A stretch of DNA of 12,578 nt from positions 1 through 12,578 of the forward strand of contig JANXRU010000236.1 in NCBI GenBank assembly GCA_025356715.1, written 5' to 3'. The stretch comes from Bacteroidota bacterium (GTDB lineage: Bacteria > Bacteroidota > Bacteroidia > B-17B0 > B-17BO). Under the pieces are notes generated by a model. The model did no database searches. It saw only the letters and a program-made list of their open reading frames with translations, and was not told the DNA's origin. Shown one piece after another: positions 6,663-12,578 of this stretch; within the stretch, counting starts at the first letter, position 1; every line of letters begins with the position of its first letter. A program made the translations under genes and the position numbers.

Positions 6663-8039
6663 TTATCCAAACAAATTACTAAATACTTCTTCCATTTTTG
6701 AAACCGTAATTATTTTAATGGAAAATTGATTTAGATCTAAACCTTTTTGGTTGTATGAAGATATATAAATTTTTTCAAAGCCTAATTTTTGCGCTTCATG
6801 TATGCGTTGGTCTATCCGACTTACTGGGCGTATCTCTCCCGTTAATCCAACTTCGCCAGCAAAGCATACATTTTGTGGGATGGGTAAATCTTCATTACTG
6901 GATAAGATGCCACACACTAACGCTAAATCTAATCCAGGGTCTTCTACTTTAATACCACCTGCAATATTAATAAAAACGTCTTTAGCCCCAAGCCTGAATC
7001 CACAGCGTTTTTCGAGTACTGCTAATAACATTGATAAACGTCTTAAGTCAAAACCTGTTGCCGAGCGTTGAGGCGTGCCATAAGCAGCAGTACTTACCAA
7101 TGCTTGTGTTTCAATCAGCATAGGGCGGTTGCCTTCGAGTGTAGCAGAGATTGCAACACCACTTGTTGGCGTGTCTCTGCTGGTAATTAATATTTCGGAT
7201 GGATTATTTACTTCTCTTAATCCTGACCCATGCATTTCGTAAATACCCAATTCATTAGTACTTCCGAAACGGTTTTTAGTAGCTCGTAACAAACGGTACA
7301 CATGATTTCTATCGCCTTCAAATTGCAAAACAGTATCTACCATGTGTTCCAACACTTTTGGTCCTGCCAAGGTACCGTCTTTGGTAATATGCCCAATCAT
7401 AAATACAGGCGTGTTGGTTTCTTTTGCAAAACGTAATAATTCTGCCGCGCATTCACGCACTTGGCTCACGCTTCCAGGGCTACTATCAATAAAACTAGTA
7501 TGTAAGGTTTGTATCGAATCAATTATAACCAATTGCGGTTGGACTTCATTTATTTGTAAAAAAATATTTTGTGTATTAGTTTCTTGAAGGATAAAACAAT
7601 TTTCTGTAGTAATGCCAATTCTATCGGCGCGCATTTTTATTTGTTGCTCACTTTCCTCACCGCTTACATATAGTATTTTTAAATGCTTTAATCGCAAAGC
7701 AACCTGAAGCATTAAGGTTGATTTACCAATACCTGGTTCCCCACCAAATAATACCAAACTTCCTGGCACAATGCCACCGCCAAGCACACGCGTTAATTCT
7801 TTTCCGGCAACTGGTATGCGAGGATGTTCAATAGTGCCAACATCTTGCAATAAAATAGATTTATTAGAACCACCATTTTCGTTTTTAGTAAAAACTTGTA
7901 AACGGTTATTCTTCGTTTCTTTATGAACGATTTCTTCTACGATGGTGTTCCAACTACCGCAACTATTGCATTTTCCAGCCCATTTATCAGCTTGAGCACC
8001 GCAACTTTGACAGAAGTAAGAGATTTTTGTTTTTGCCAT
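6663..8039 (-). CDS. radA: DNA repair protein RadA (Sms)
   Basis: This 458-residue protein has the full RadA layout. A four-Cys zinc finger is at the N-terminus (Cys10, Cys13, Cys24, Cys27, with the WAGKCNSCGSWNT signature). A RecA-like ATPase follows with Walker A GGEPGIGKST (99-108) and Walker B LVIIDS (170-175). The RadA-specific KNRFG motif is at 255-259, and a Lon-protease-like C-terminal domain covers about 275-458 (DVFINIAGGIKVEDPGLDLAL, then FAGEVGLTGEIRPV). RadA promotes branch migration of recombination intermediates and processes stalled forks in the cytoplasm. Its length is normal for the family and no key residue is missing. It converges with the SDR gene and is separated from the upstream orphan gene by 136 bp containing several small palindromes, so it may have its own promoter. 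Confidence 0.97.
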   Translation of the reverse strand: MAKTKISYFCQSCGAQADKWAGKCNSCGSWNTIVEEIVHKETKNNRLQVFTKNENGGSNKSILLQDVGTIEHPRIPVAGKELTRVLGGGIVPGSLVLFGGEPGIGKSTLMLQVALRLKHLKILYVSGEESEQQIKMRADRIGITTENCFILQETNTQNIFLQINEVQPQLVIIDSIQTLHTSFIDSSPGSVSQVRECAAELLRFAKETNTPVFMIGHITKDGTLAGPKVLEHMVDTVLQFEGDRNHVYRLLRATKNRFGSTNELGIYEMHGSGLREVNNPSEILITSRDTPTSGVAISATLEGNRPMLIETQALVSTAAYGTPQRSATGFDLRRLSMLLAVLEKRCGFRLGAKDVFINIAGGIKVEDPGLDLALVCGILSSNEDLPIPQNVCFAGEVGLTGEIRPVSRIDQRIHEAQKLGFEKIYISSYNQKGLDLNQFSIKIITVSKMEEVFSNLFG

Positions 8040-8057
8040 TTTACTTGTTATTTAAAG

Positions 8058-8065
8058 TAAAGGTA
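8058..8065 (-). promoter_or_regulatory. Candidate -7 element of radA
   Basis: The minus strand reads TACCTTTA, one mismatch from TAnnTTTG, 18 bp before the radA ATG. No clear -33 TTG lies at the usual distance; the 17-bp palindrome at 8087-8103 starts 21 bp upstream of it. Tentative. Confidence 0.22.
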
Positions 8066-8086
8066 AATCAAAATGTAGTGCTTACT

Positions 8087-8103
8087 TGCTACAAATTGTA
8101 GCA
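8087..8103. promoter_or_regulatory. 17-bp perfect palindrome upstream of radA
   Basis: TGCTACAA (8087-8094) and TTGTAGCA (8096-8103) are perfect reverse complements around a single A. A perfect 8+1+8 palindrome upstream of a DNA-repair gene is a good shape for a dimeric repressor site. It does not match the Proteobacterial LexA box (CTGT-N8-ACAG), and I do not know the LexA site of this lineage. The regulator is therefore unassigned. Confidence 0.38.
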
Positions 8104-8120
8104 TTTATGAAGTTGATGGA

Positions 8121-8157
8121 TTTTAATATGAATTAAAATGTAGAACTGTATTTACAG
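8121..8157. repeat. Two small palindromes after the orphan gene
   Basis: TTTTAAT (8121-8127) pairs with ATTAAAA (8132-8138), and CTGTA (8146-8150) pairs with TACAG (8153-8157). On the minus strand both fall 18-55 bp beyond the stop of the gene ending at 8176, where a terminator could sit. The stems are AT-rich and lack a good U-run, so neither is convincing as an intrinsic terminator. Confidence 0.2.
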
Positions 8158-8175
8158 TAATATTTGAAATGAAAA

Positions 8176-8814
8176 TTAGTTTATTAAAATAATAAATTCT
8201 CGATCTAAATAATAAGTTGCATTACTTTTTACATAATACAATTCTTGCAGAATAAAAGTAGTTTGTTTTAATTTGTCGGATATATTTTTGGAATATGATC
8301 CGCAAGGATTCCAAAACATTGATAAATCTCCATTTGGTATATTTATATACTCAATTATACCCAAAGTGTCATGATATAAATAACTTACTTTTGAAGCAAA
8401 AAAATATGTTTTTCGAAGATTAGATTTTATATATGGTTTGAAATTACAAAATTCAATTAACGTTATTTTAATTGTATCAACTAAAGAATATAAATTAATA
8501 TGTCCGCCAGTAGATTGATTCATATTAGGTTTAATAACTGAAAGTTTCGTCCCATCATCATAAAATGTAATACTATTAGAACTATCTGTTTTTGCTTTAT
8601 ATTTTATAGATAAATTTGAACTATAATCTTGTGTTTTTTTATATTCTGAAGGTAAGTTAACTGGCCCATTTTGGCTATTAATATGAAATATTCTAGATTT
8701 TCTCAATAACACTTTTTGATGCCCAATAAATAAGGTGTCAGTATTTAATTGAGCCTGTATTTTGATAGTAGAAATTAAAATCAAAATCAAACCAAGTATT
8801 AATAGTTTATTCAT
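8176..8814 (-). CDS. Secreted protein of unknown function (orphan)
   Basis: I do not recognise this 212-residue protein. I chose ATG 8814 because it gives a clean signal peptide (MNKLLILGLILILISTIKIQAQ, cleavage after the final Ala); an upstream in-frame ATG at 8904 would add 30 residues and overlap the patatin gene by 77 bp. With the chosen start the gene begins 13 bp after the patatin stop, so the two are probably co-transcribed. The mature part has many Ser, Asn, Tyr and Lys residues and likely beta strands, contains two Cys (in EFCNFKPY and WNPCGSY), and has no T9SS sorting domain, lipobox or further membrane segment. It would be periplasmic or secreted. Its DNA looks more AT-rich than the flanking genes, which may indicate recent acquisition or weak constraint. 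A substrate-side or accessory role for the phospholipase is only a guess from position. Confidence 0.65.
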   Translation of the reverse strand: MNKLLILGLILILISTIKIQAQLNTDTLFIGHQKVLLRKSRIFHINSQNGPVNLPSEYKKTQDYSSNLSIKYKAKTDSSNSITFYDDGTKLSVIKPNMNQSTGGHINLYSLVDTIKITLIEFCNFKPYIKSNLRKTYFFASKVSYLYHDTLGIIEYINIPNGDLSMFWNPCGSYSKNISDKLKQTTFILQELYYVKSNATYYLDREFIILIN

Positions 8815-8818
8815 AGAT

Positions 8819-8894
8819 TTTCCCCAATTAAAGTTTAAACGTACTTTCTTTCCCCAATGTATCATAATGCGTTGCAAGCCATTCGTTGCAAGCC
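8819..8894. repeat. Short direct repeats at the patatin/orphan junction
   Basis: TTTCCCCAAT occurs at 8819-8828 and again at 8849-8858. CGTTGCAAGCC occurs at 8870-8880 and again at 8884-8894, a period of 14 bp. Most copies lie in the last 25 codons of the patatin gene; the first covers its stop codon and the leader of the orphan gene. The 14-bp period is not a multiple of three, so it is not a peptide repeat. The repeats may be traces of local duplication or chance. Confidence 0.45.
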
Positions 8895-9829
8895 TTGTAG
8901 CCAAGATTTTTTAAGTGCATTAAAAAATCCCAAGATGTATTTAATTTACTTGATAGATTTAGTGCACCCAAATTAGCATCAGCACTGATGTTATGTAAAT
9001 AAACGGTTTTTAATTCGCCATCAAGCGTAATGCCTTTTTTAACAAGCTCTTGCTGAAATTGCAACATTTTTATTTCAAGCATTAAAGAGGAATTAAAACT
9101 AATTTCATTCACACGGTCTTTGATATCTTCTATTTGCGAAGGAACTTTCGCGCTATTTTTCGGATTGATTTGTACTAATAAAATATCATTCGTATCCACT
9201 GTATTATCAATTAATACTTGTAAAGGTGGATTTCCCATATAACCGCCATCCCAATAAAATTCGCCATCAATTTCAACTGCTTGATATAAATAGGGTAGGC
9301 AAGCTGATGCTAAAATAGATTTGACAGTGATTTCATTATTGCCAAACACGCGTGCTTCACAGGTTTTTACATTAGTAGCACATACATATAATTTTGGTGG
9401 ATTTATGGCATGTAATTCTTTAAAATCAATAACTTCATTTAATATTTTTTCCAAAGGATTAATCGACATGGGATTAAATTGAGAAGGCGACATGGTTTCT
9501 GATGCCTTGCTAAATAATTGATACGTGGGAGAATAATCCATATTACCTGGACTCATAAATTTATCCATCCATGTTGGTTGAAGTAATGATAATTTACCTG
9601 CTTCAGAAATTTTATGCCAAAACTTAACTAATAAATGTTTCGCTAAATTTCTCCCACCTTTTTTTAGTCCATAAATAGCACATACACCATTCATCGCTCC
9701 TGCACTTGTTCCACAAATCCCATCAATGTCTATACGTTCATCGTCAAGCAATCTGTCAATTACTCCCCAAGTATATGCGCCGTGTGCGCCACCACCTTGT
9801 AAGGCTAAATCTATTTTTTTAGTTGCCAT
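8828..9829 (-). CDS. Patatin-like phospholipase
   Basis: This 333-residue protein is a cytoplasmic-type patatin-family lipid acyl hydrolase with a Ser-Asp dyad. The oxyanion-hole loop is GGGAHG (12-17), the nucleophile elbow is GTSAG (40-44, Ser42), and the catalytic Asp is in DGG (194-196, Asp194), all intact. The LALQGGGAHGAYTWGVIDRLL start and the C-terminal CNEWLATHYDTLGKEST block resemble a patatin subfamily I know mainly from Proteobacteria, where GGGAHG replaces the commoner GGGxRG. No signal peptide or transmembrane segment is visible. The likely reaction is cleavage of acyl chains from phospholipids or other acyl esters; the true substrate is unknown. The gene looks complete and is the first of a probable two-gene unit with the secreted orphan gene 13 bp downstream. 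Confidence 0.93.
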   Translation of the reverse strand: MATKKIDLALQGGGAHGAYTWGVIDRLLDDERIDIDGICGTSAGAMNGVCAIYGLKKGGRNLAKHLLVKFWHKISEAGKLSLLQPTWMDKFMSPGNMDYSPTYQLFSKASETMSPSQFNPMSINPLEKILNEVIDFKELHAINPPKLYVCATNVKTCEARVFGNNEITVKSILASACLPYLYQAVEIDGEFYWDGGYMGNPPLQVLIDNTVDTNDILLVQINPKNSAKVPSQIEDIKDRVNEISFNSSLMLEIKMLQFQQELVKKGITLDGELKTVYLHNISADANLGALNLSSKLNTSWDFLMHLKNLGYKACNEWLATHYDTLGKESTFKL

Positions 9830-9862
9830 AATAAAAAATGTCTGAGTAATAAATTTACGTAA

Positions 9863-9897
9863 AATAACAAACGCTACTTGTTATTGTTTTAAACAAA
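9863..9897 (-). promoter_or_regulatory. Overlapping palindromes and candidate patatin promoter
   Basis: AATAACAA (9863-9870) pairs perfectly with TTGTTATT (9878-9885) around 7 bp, and TTGTTT (9884-9889) pairs with AAACAA (9891-9896) around one T; the two palindromes share bases 9884-9885. On the minus strand TTTG (9894-9897) lies 17 bp before TAGCGTTTG (9868-9876), a -7-like box with one extra base. A promoter with an overlapping operator is plausible but unproven. Confidence 0.3.
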
Positions 9898-9958
9898 TGT
9901 ATAGAATTGTAGTTGTTTTGGGCGCTATAGATTGTAGTAATTTAAAAGGAACTATGTT

Positions 9959-10759
9959 CTAATAATAAGGCTTGAATACTTCATAGCCATATTTTAAAAT
10001 CATTAGTGTTACAATCACTAAAAAAATAATGCGTACAAATCCATTTCCGTTTTTAAGCGCTAAATGACTGCCAATATAACTACCTAACATATTAAATCCT
10101 CCCATCAGTAAGGCAATTGGTAATAAATAATTACCATGCGACACAAATACAAACAAGGCGGAAATATTGGTAATGCAATTCACCACTTTAGCATAGGCTG
10201 AAGCTTTTACAAATTCAAAGCCCAAAATAACAACAAACCCTAACACAAAAAAACTGCCGGTTCCTGGCCCAAAAAAACCATCGTAAAACCCTACAATTAG
10301 TCCAATTAAAGCTCCGTAAAGTTTCTGTTTATTAGGTGATAATTCCTTGGAAGGTTTAGTTCCTAAATCTTTTTTTACGAAGGTATAAATAGCAATGGCT
10401 ATAAGAATTACTAATACTAAGGGTTTGAGCGTTTTAGTGTCTAAATAATTTACTAATTTGGCACCTAAAAATGACGCAATAAAACAACTAGTGGCAATTA
10501 CAACTAGTAAGCGAAAATCAAATGTTATTTTTTTAGAATATTTTACGGCTGCCACGGAAGTGCCCATGAGTGCGGATATTTTATTGGTTCCCAACACTTT
10601 TGGTAATTCTAAATTGGGAAATGTAATTAAGAAAAAAGGCGTTTGAATCAATCCACCACCACCAACAATAGAGTCAATAAAGCCAGCTATAAAGCCAGCT
10701 AAACAAACTAAACATAATGTTACTATACTATATTCTTCAAAAAATGGAGAGGCATTCAT
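9959..10759 (-). CDS. TauE/SafE-family permease (YfcA-like, TSUP)
   Basis: This 266-residue inner-membrane protein has about eight hydrophobic segments and the internal duplication typical of the TSUP family. The first repeat carries GFIDSIVGGGGLIQTP (26-41), the second GFYDGFFGPGTGSFF (157-171); the latter is characteristic of the YfcA branch. Family members move sulfur-containing or organic anions such as sulfite, sulfoacetate or related compounds, but the YfcA branch has no firmly assigned substrate, and nothing nearby in sulfur metabolism helps. The start at 10759 puts the first membrane segment at about residue 11. It is transcribed alone: 129 bp separate it from the patatin gene downstream, and 140 bp from the divergent helicase gene. 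The family call is confident; the substrate is unknown. Confidence 0.92.
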   Translation of the reverse strand: MNASPFFEEYSIVTLCLVCLAGFIAGFIDSIVGGGGLIQTPFFLITFPNLELPKVLGTNKISALMGTSVAAVKYSKKITFDFRLLVVIATSCFIASFLGAKLVNYLDTKTLKPLVLVILIAIAIYTFVKKDLGTKPSKELSPNKQKLYGALIGLIVGFYDGFFGPGTGSFFVLGFVVILGFEFVKASAYAKVVNCITNISALFVFVSHGNYLLPIALLMGGFNMLGSYIGSHLALKNGNGFVRIIFLVIVTLMILKYGYEVFKPYY

Positions 10760-10864
10760 CGTGAGTGAAAGTAGAGGTTGTTGAGGTGCAAAACAAATTT
10801 TAAAACAAAAAAATGAGTTGAGGTTATCTAACTATTTTGAGTAAAATATATCGGTAAAAAAGAG

Positions 10865-10872
10865 TAAATTAG
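10865..10872 (+). promoter_or_regulatory. Weak -7-like element before the helicase gene
   Basis: TAAATTAG differs from TAnnTTTG at one position and lies 27 bp before the TTG start. No TTG is found at the normal -33 distance; the nearest TTTTG is about 25 bp upstream. Low weight in such AT-rich DNA. Confidence 0.18.
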
Positions 10873-10899
10873 CCCCTTAATAATATAAAAAAATACATT

Positions 10900-12165
10900 T
10901 TGACATTTAACGATTTTAATTTCGATAAAAGCCTTTTAGACGGACTTCATTCGATGGGATATAAAGCGCCTACGCCTATTCAACAACAAGCCATACCCGT
11001 TATACAACAAGGCAAAGATCTCATCGCCTGCGCGCAAACGGGAACAGGTAAAACAGCCGCTTTTGTATTACCAATTTTAGATAGCATTATCAAAACTAAA
11101 AAAGGCGGTATTAACACTTTAATTATTGCGCCAACACGCGAGTTAGTACTTCAAATAGATCAACAAATAGAAGGCATGGCCTATTTTTGTGGAGCTAGTT
11201 CTATTGGCATATACGGTGGAAATGACGGAGTTACTTGGGAACGACAAGCAAAAGCTTTGCGTGAAGGTGTTGATATTGTGATTGCAACTCCAGGGCGATT
11301 AATTGCTTTATTGCAAGGTGGCGATGTGAAATTTGATACAATTGAACATTTAATTTTGGATGAAGCAGATCGTATGTTGGATATGGGTTTTTCCGATGAT
11401 ATTAAAACTATTTTAAAATATGTGCCCGAAAAGCGCCAAACTATTATGTTTTCGGCCACGATGGCTCCAAAAATTAGGACACTGGCAGCACAATTATTAA
11501 AAGAACATGAATCCATTAATATCGCTATTTCTAAACCTGCAGCTGGTATTGTGCAGCAAGCATATATTGTTTACGACAATCAGAAAGAAAAAATATTACA
11601 CGAGATTTTAAAGAACGAAGATTACACATCAATTATTATTTTTTCGTCAACTAAAGAAAAAGTAAAAGATTTGGCCTTAAGTTTCAAAGCCAAAAATTAT
11701 TCCTCAAAAGGTTTTTCGTCTGATTTAGACCAATCGGAGCGTGAAGAAATTATGCGTGATTTTAAAAATAGGAGATTACGTATTTTAATTGGTACTGATA
11801 TTTTATCGCGAGGCATTGATGTTGACGGTATTAGTTTAGTCGTAAACTTTGATGCGCCACCAGATCCAGAAGATTATATTCATCGCATTGGCCGTACAGC
11901 CCGCGCTGAAAAAGCAGGTGTGGCCATTACGTTTATCAACGAAAAAGATCAACCTCGTTTTGCTCAAATAGAAGCCTTGATGGGAATGGATGTTACTAAA
12001 ATGGAAATTCCAGAAGCCTTTGGTAAAGGCCCAGAATACAATCCTGATGCCAACAAGAAAAAATTTGATAAGCCTAGAGGGTTTGATAATAAAGGTGGTA
12101 AAGGAAAATCGGTAGGCGGAAAATTAGGAAACAAAAAACCGTTTCATGGTCCTAAAAAAGCGTAA
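10900..12165 (+). CDS. DEAD-box ATP-dependent RNA helicase (RhlE-like)
   Basis: This 421-residue protein contains all expected superfamily-2 motifs: the Q motif (Phe6 upstream, then PTPIQ at 24-28), motif I AQTGTGKT (45-52), Ia PTRELV, TPGR, motif II DEAD (154-157), motif III SAT (185-187), motif V with ILSRGIDV, and motif VI HRIGRTAR (328-335). A basic, Gly/Lys-rich tail after about residue 375 is typical of RhlE/SrmB-like helicases acting on rRNA or mRNA in ribosome assembly and turnover. The start must be TTG at 10900: there is an in-frame TAG at 10870-10872 and no ATG between them. The next internal ATG (Met19) would remove the N-terminal part of the Q-motif region. The MTFNDFNF start agrees with family N-termini. 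It is divergent from the permease gene. Confidence 0.95.
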   Translation: MTFNDFNFDKSLLDGLHSMGYKAPTPIQQQAIPVIQQGKDLIACAQTGTGKTAAFVLPILDSIIKTKKGGINTLIIAPTRELVLQIDQQIEGMAYFCGASSIGIYGGNDGVTWERQAKALREGVDIVIATPGRLIALLQGGDVKFDTIEHLILDEADRMLDMGFSDDIKTILKYVPEKRQTIMFSATMAPKIRTLAAQLLKEHESINIAISKPAAGIVQQAYIVYDNQKEKILHEILKNEDYTSIIIFSSTKEKVKDLALSFKAKNYSSKGFSSDLDQSEREEIMRDFKNRRLRILIGTDILSRGIDVDGISLVVNFDAPPDPEDYIHRIGRTARAEKAGVAITFINEKDQPRFAQIEALMGMDVTKMEIPEAFGKGPEYNPDANKKKFDKPRGFDNKGGKGKSVGGKLGNKKPFHGPKKA

Positions 12166-12194
12166 GACATAGTTTAACTATTTATGTAAAATTG

Positions 12195-12202
12195 TATATT
12201 TA
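12195..12202 (+). promoter_or_regulatory. Candidate -7 element of the carboxylase gene
   Basis: TATATTTA is one mismatch from TAnnTTTG and lies 57 bp before the carboxylase ATG. No convincing -33 TTG is seen. A 13-bp palindrome (12169-12181, ATAGTT-T-AACTAT) sits just upstream, directly after the helicase stop. Confidence 0.2.
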
Positions 12203-12222
12203 AAATCTAATTAAAAGATAAT

Positions 12223-12243
12223 AATGCTTTCATTTTTAGCATT
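12223..12243 (+). repeat. Small hairpin in the carboxylase leader
   Basis: AATGCT (12223-12228) pairs perfectly with AGCATT (12238-12243) around a 9-nt loop, ending 16 bp before the ATG at 12260. It would lie in the leader if the -7 element at 12195 is used. The stem is short and its role is unknown. Confidence 0.22.
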
Positions 12244-12259
12244 TCAAAATTAAACACGT

Positions 12260-12578
12260 ATGAACTCAAAAATAGCAATCCTCGAACAAAAACAAGCCGA
12301 AGCCCTTTTAGGAGGCGGACAAAAACGGATTGATGCGCAACATAAAAAAGGAAAATTAACTGCTCGTGAGCGTTTACATTTTTTATTAGACGAAGGAAGT
12401 TTTGAAGAAATTGGTATGATGGTAACGCATCGTAGCAAAGATTTTGGTTTAGAAAAAGAGCAATACCTTGGTGATGGCGTTGTAACAGGCTATGGCACCG
12501 TACATGGAAGATTAGTGTATGTGTTCTCTCAGGATTTTACTGTATTTGGTGGATCTTTATCTGAAACACATGCTGAAA
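12260..12578 (+). CDS. pccB: Acyl-CoA (propionyl-CoA) carboxylase beta subunit, N-terminal part
   Basis: The gene runs off the window after 106 codons. The translated part includes [20 protein letters not shown] (residues about 29-48), [30 protein letters not shown] and [16 protein letters not shown], the conserved N-terminal crotonase-like half of biotin-dependent carboxyltransferases. The HRSxDFG and SETHAE details fit propionyl-CoA carboxylase beta (PccB), which transfers carboxyl from biotin to propionyl-CoA. The related methylmalonyl-CoA decarboxylase alpha subunit (MmdA) cannot be excluded from this fragment. The ATG at 12260 is followed at once by the family's usual N-terminus. It is 94 bp downstream of the helicase on the same strand, with its own candidate promoter, so co-transcription is uncertain. 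Confidence 0.9.
   Translation, partial: MNSKIAILEQKQAEALLGGGQKRIDAQHKKGKLTARERLHFLLDEGSFEEIGMMVTHRSKDFGLEKEQYLGDGVVTGYGTVHGRLVYVFSQDFTVFGGSLSETHAE

Noticed and set aside
6755..7587. Several plus-strand open frames opposite radA
   Set aside because: They overlap one another and lie opposite conserved RadA ATPase and Lon-like domains; none shows a recognisable protein feature.
8146..8157. LexA-like site CTGTATTTACAG upstream of radA
   Set aside because: The half-sites are 4 bp closer than in the CTGT-N8-ACAG consensus, that consensus belongs to another phylum, and the site lies over 100 bp from the radA start.
8815..8904. Longer N-terminus for the orphan gene from ATG 8904
   Set aside because: It would overlap the patatin gene by 77 bp and bury a good signal peptide 30 residues inside the protein; ATG 8814 is better.
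9901..9958. CRISPR-repeat-like GTTGT...GGAACTATG stretch downstream of the permease gene
   Set aside because: Only one copy is present, with no spacer-repeat periodicity and no cas genes; the ATTGTAGT repeats here are 8 bp and irregular.
11181..11516. 111-codon antisense open frame within the helicase gene
   Set aside because: It is fully embedded opposite conserved helicase motifs (including DEAD and SAT), has no family resemblance and no promoter, so it is a by-product of the sense codons.
12169..12181. ATAGTTTAACTAT as a helicase terminator
   Set aside because: A one-base centre cannot form a stable RNA hairpin loop, the stem is AT-rich and there is no following U-run.
12250..12438. 62-codon minus-strand frame at the end of the window
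   Set aside because: It lies opposite the N-terminus of the carboxylase beta subunit, which is clearly the real gene.

Overview
The window reads as chromosomal DNA of a low-GC member of the Bacteroidota (Flavobacteriia/Bacteroidia-like). The evidence is a TonB-dependent receptor with an N-terminal carboxypeptidase-regulatory-like domain, its DUF4249 lipoprotein partner, a protein with a type IX secretion (T9SS type A) C-terminal sorting domain, start codons without recognisable Shine-Dalgarno sequences, and at least one promoter matching the Bacteroidota -7 consensus TAnnTTTG. I cannot place it more finely. I see no phage, plasmid, CRISPR or transposase genes and no tRNA or rRNA.

Layout. 1-255 (+): the last 84 codons of an L,D-transpeptidase, beginning at its catalytic Cys motif. 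257-3485 (-): a two-gene operon of TonB-dependent receptor (upstream) and DUF4249 lipoprotein. 3653-4534 (+): a ChaN-like (Tiki superfamily) protein, divergent from the receptor across a 167-bp intergenic region that holds a 9-bp-arm inverted repeat beside the receptor's -7 element. 4535-4728: the longest gene-free stretch (194 bp), holding a 64-bp imperfect inverted repeat. 4729-5754 (+): a secreted DUF4465 protein with a T9SS sorting domain, closely followed by an SDR oxidoreductase (5787-6575, +) whose catalytic Tyr and Lys are replaced. 6663-8039 (-): RadA. 8176-8814 (-): a secreted orphan protein just downstream of a patatin-like phospholipase (8828-9829, -). 9959-10759 (-): a TauE/SafE-family (YfcA-like) permease. 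10900-12165 (+): a DEAD-box RNA helicase starting at TTG. 12260-end (+): the N-terminus of an acyl-CoA (propionyl-CoA) carboxylase beta subunit. No stretch over 300 bp lacks a gene.

How the genes relate. The clearest functional group is receptor + DUF4249 lipoprotein + divergent ChaN-like gene. Outer-membrane TonB-dependent uptake with a lipoprotein partner sits beside a family with haem-binding, iron-regulated members, which suggests haem or iron-complex acquisition. This is inference, and no Fur-like box is visible. The rest is mainly housekeeping (RadA, helicase, carboxylase, L,D-transpeptidase) plus accessory secreted or lipid-active proteins. I do not see a convincing new multi-gene system. 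The items most worth checking are the divergent uptake locus with its putative operator, the 64-bp hairpin element, the atypical SDR, and the orphan secreted protein next to the patatin.
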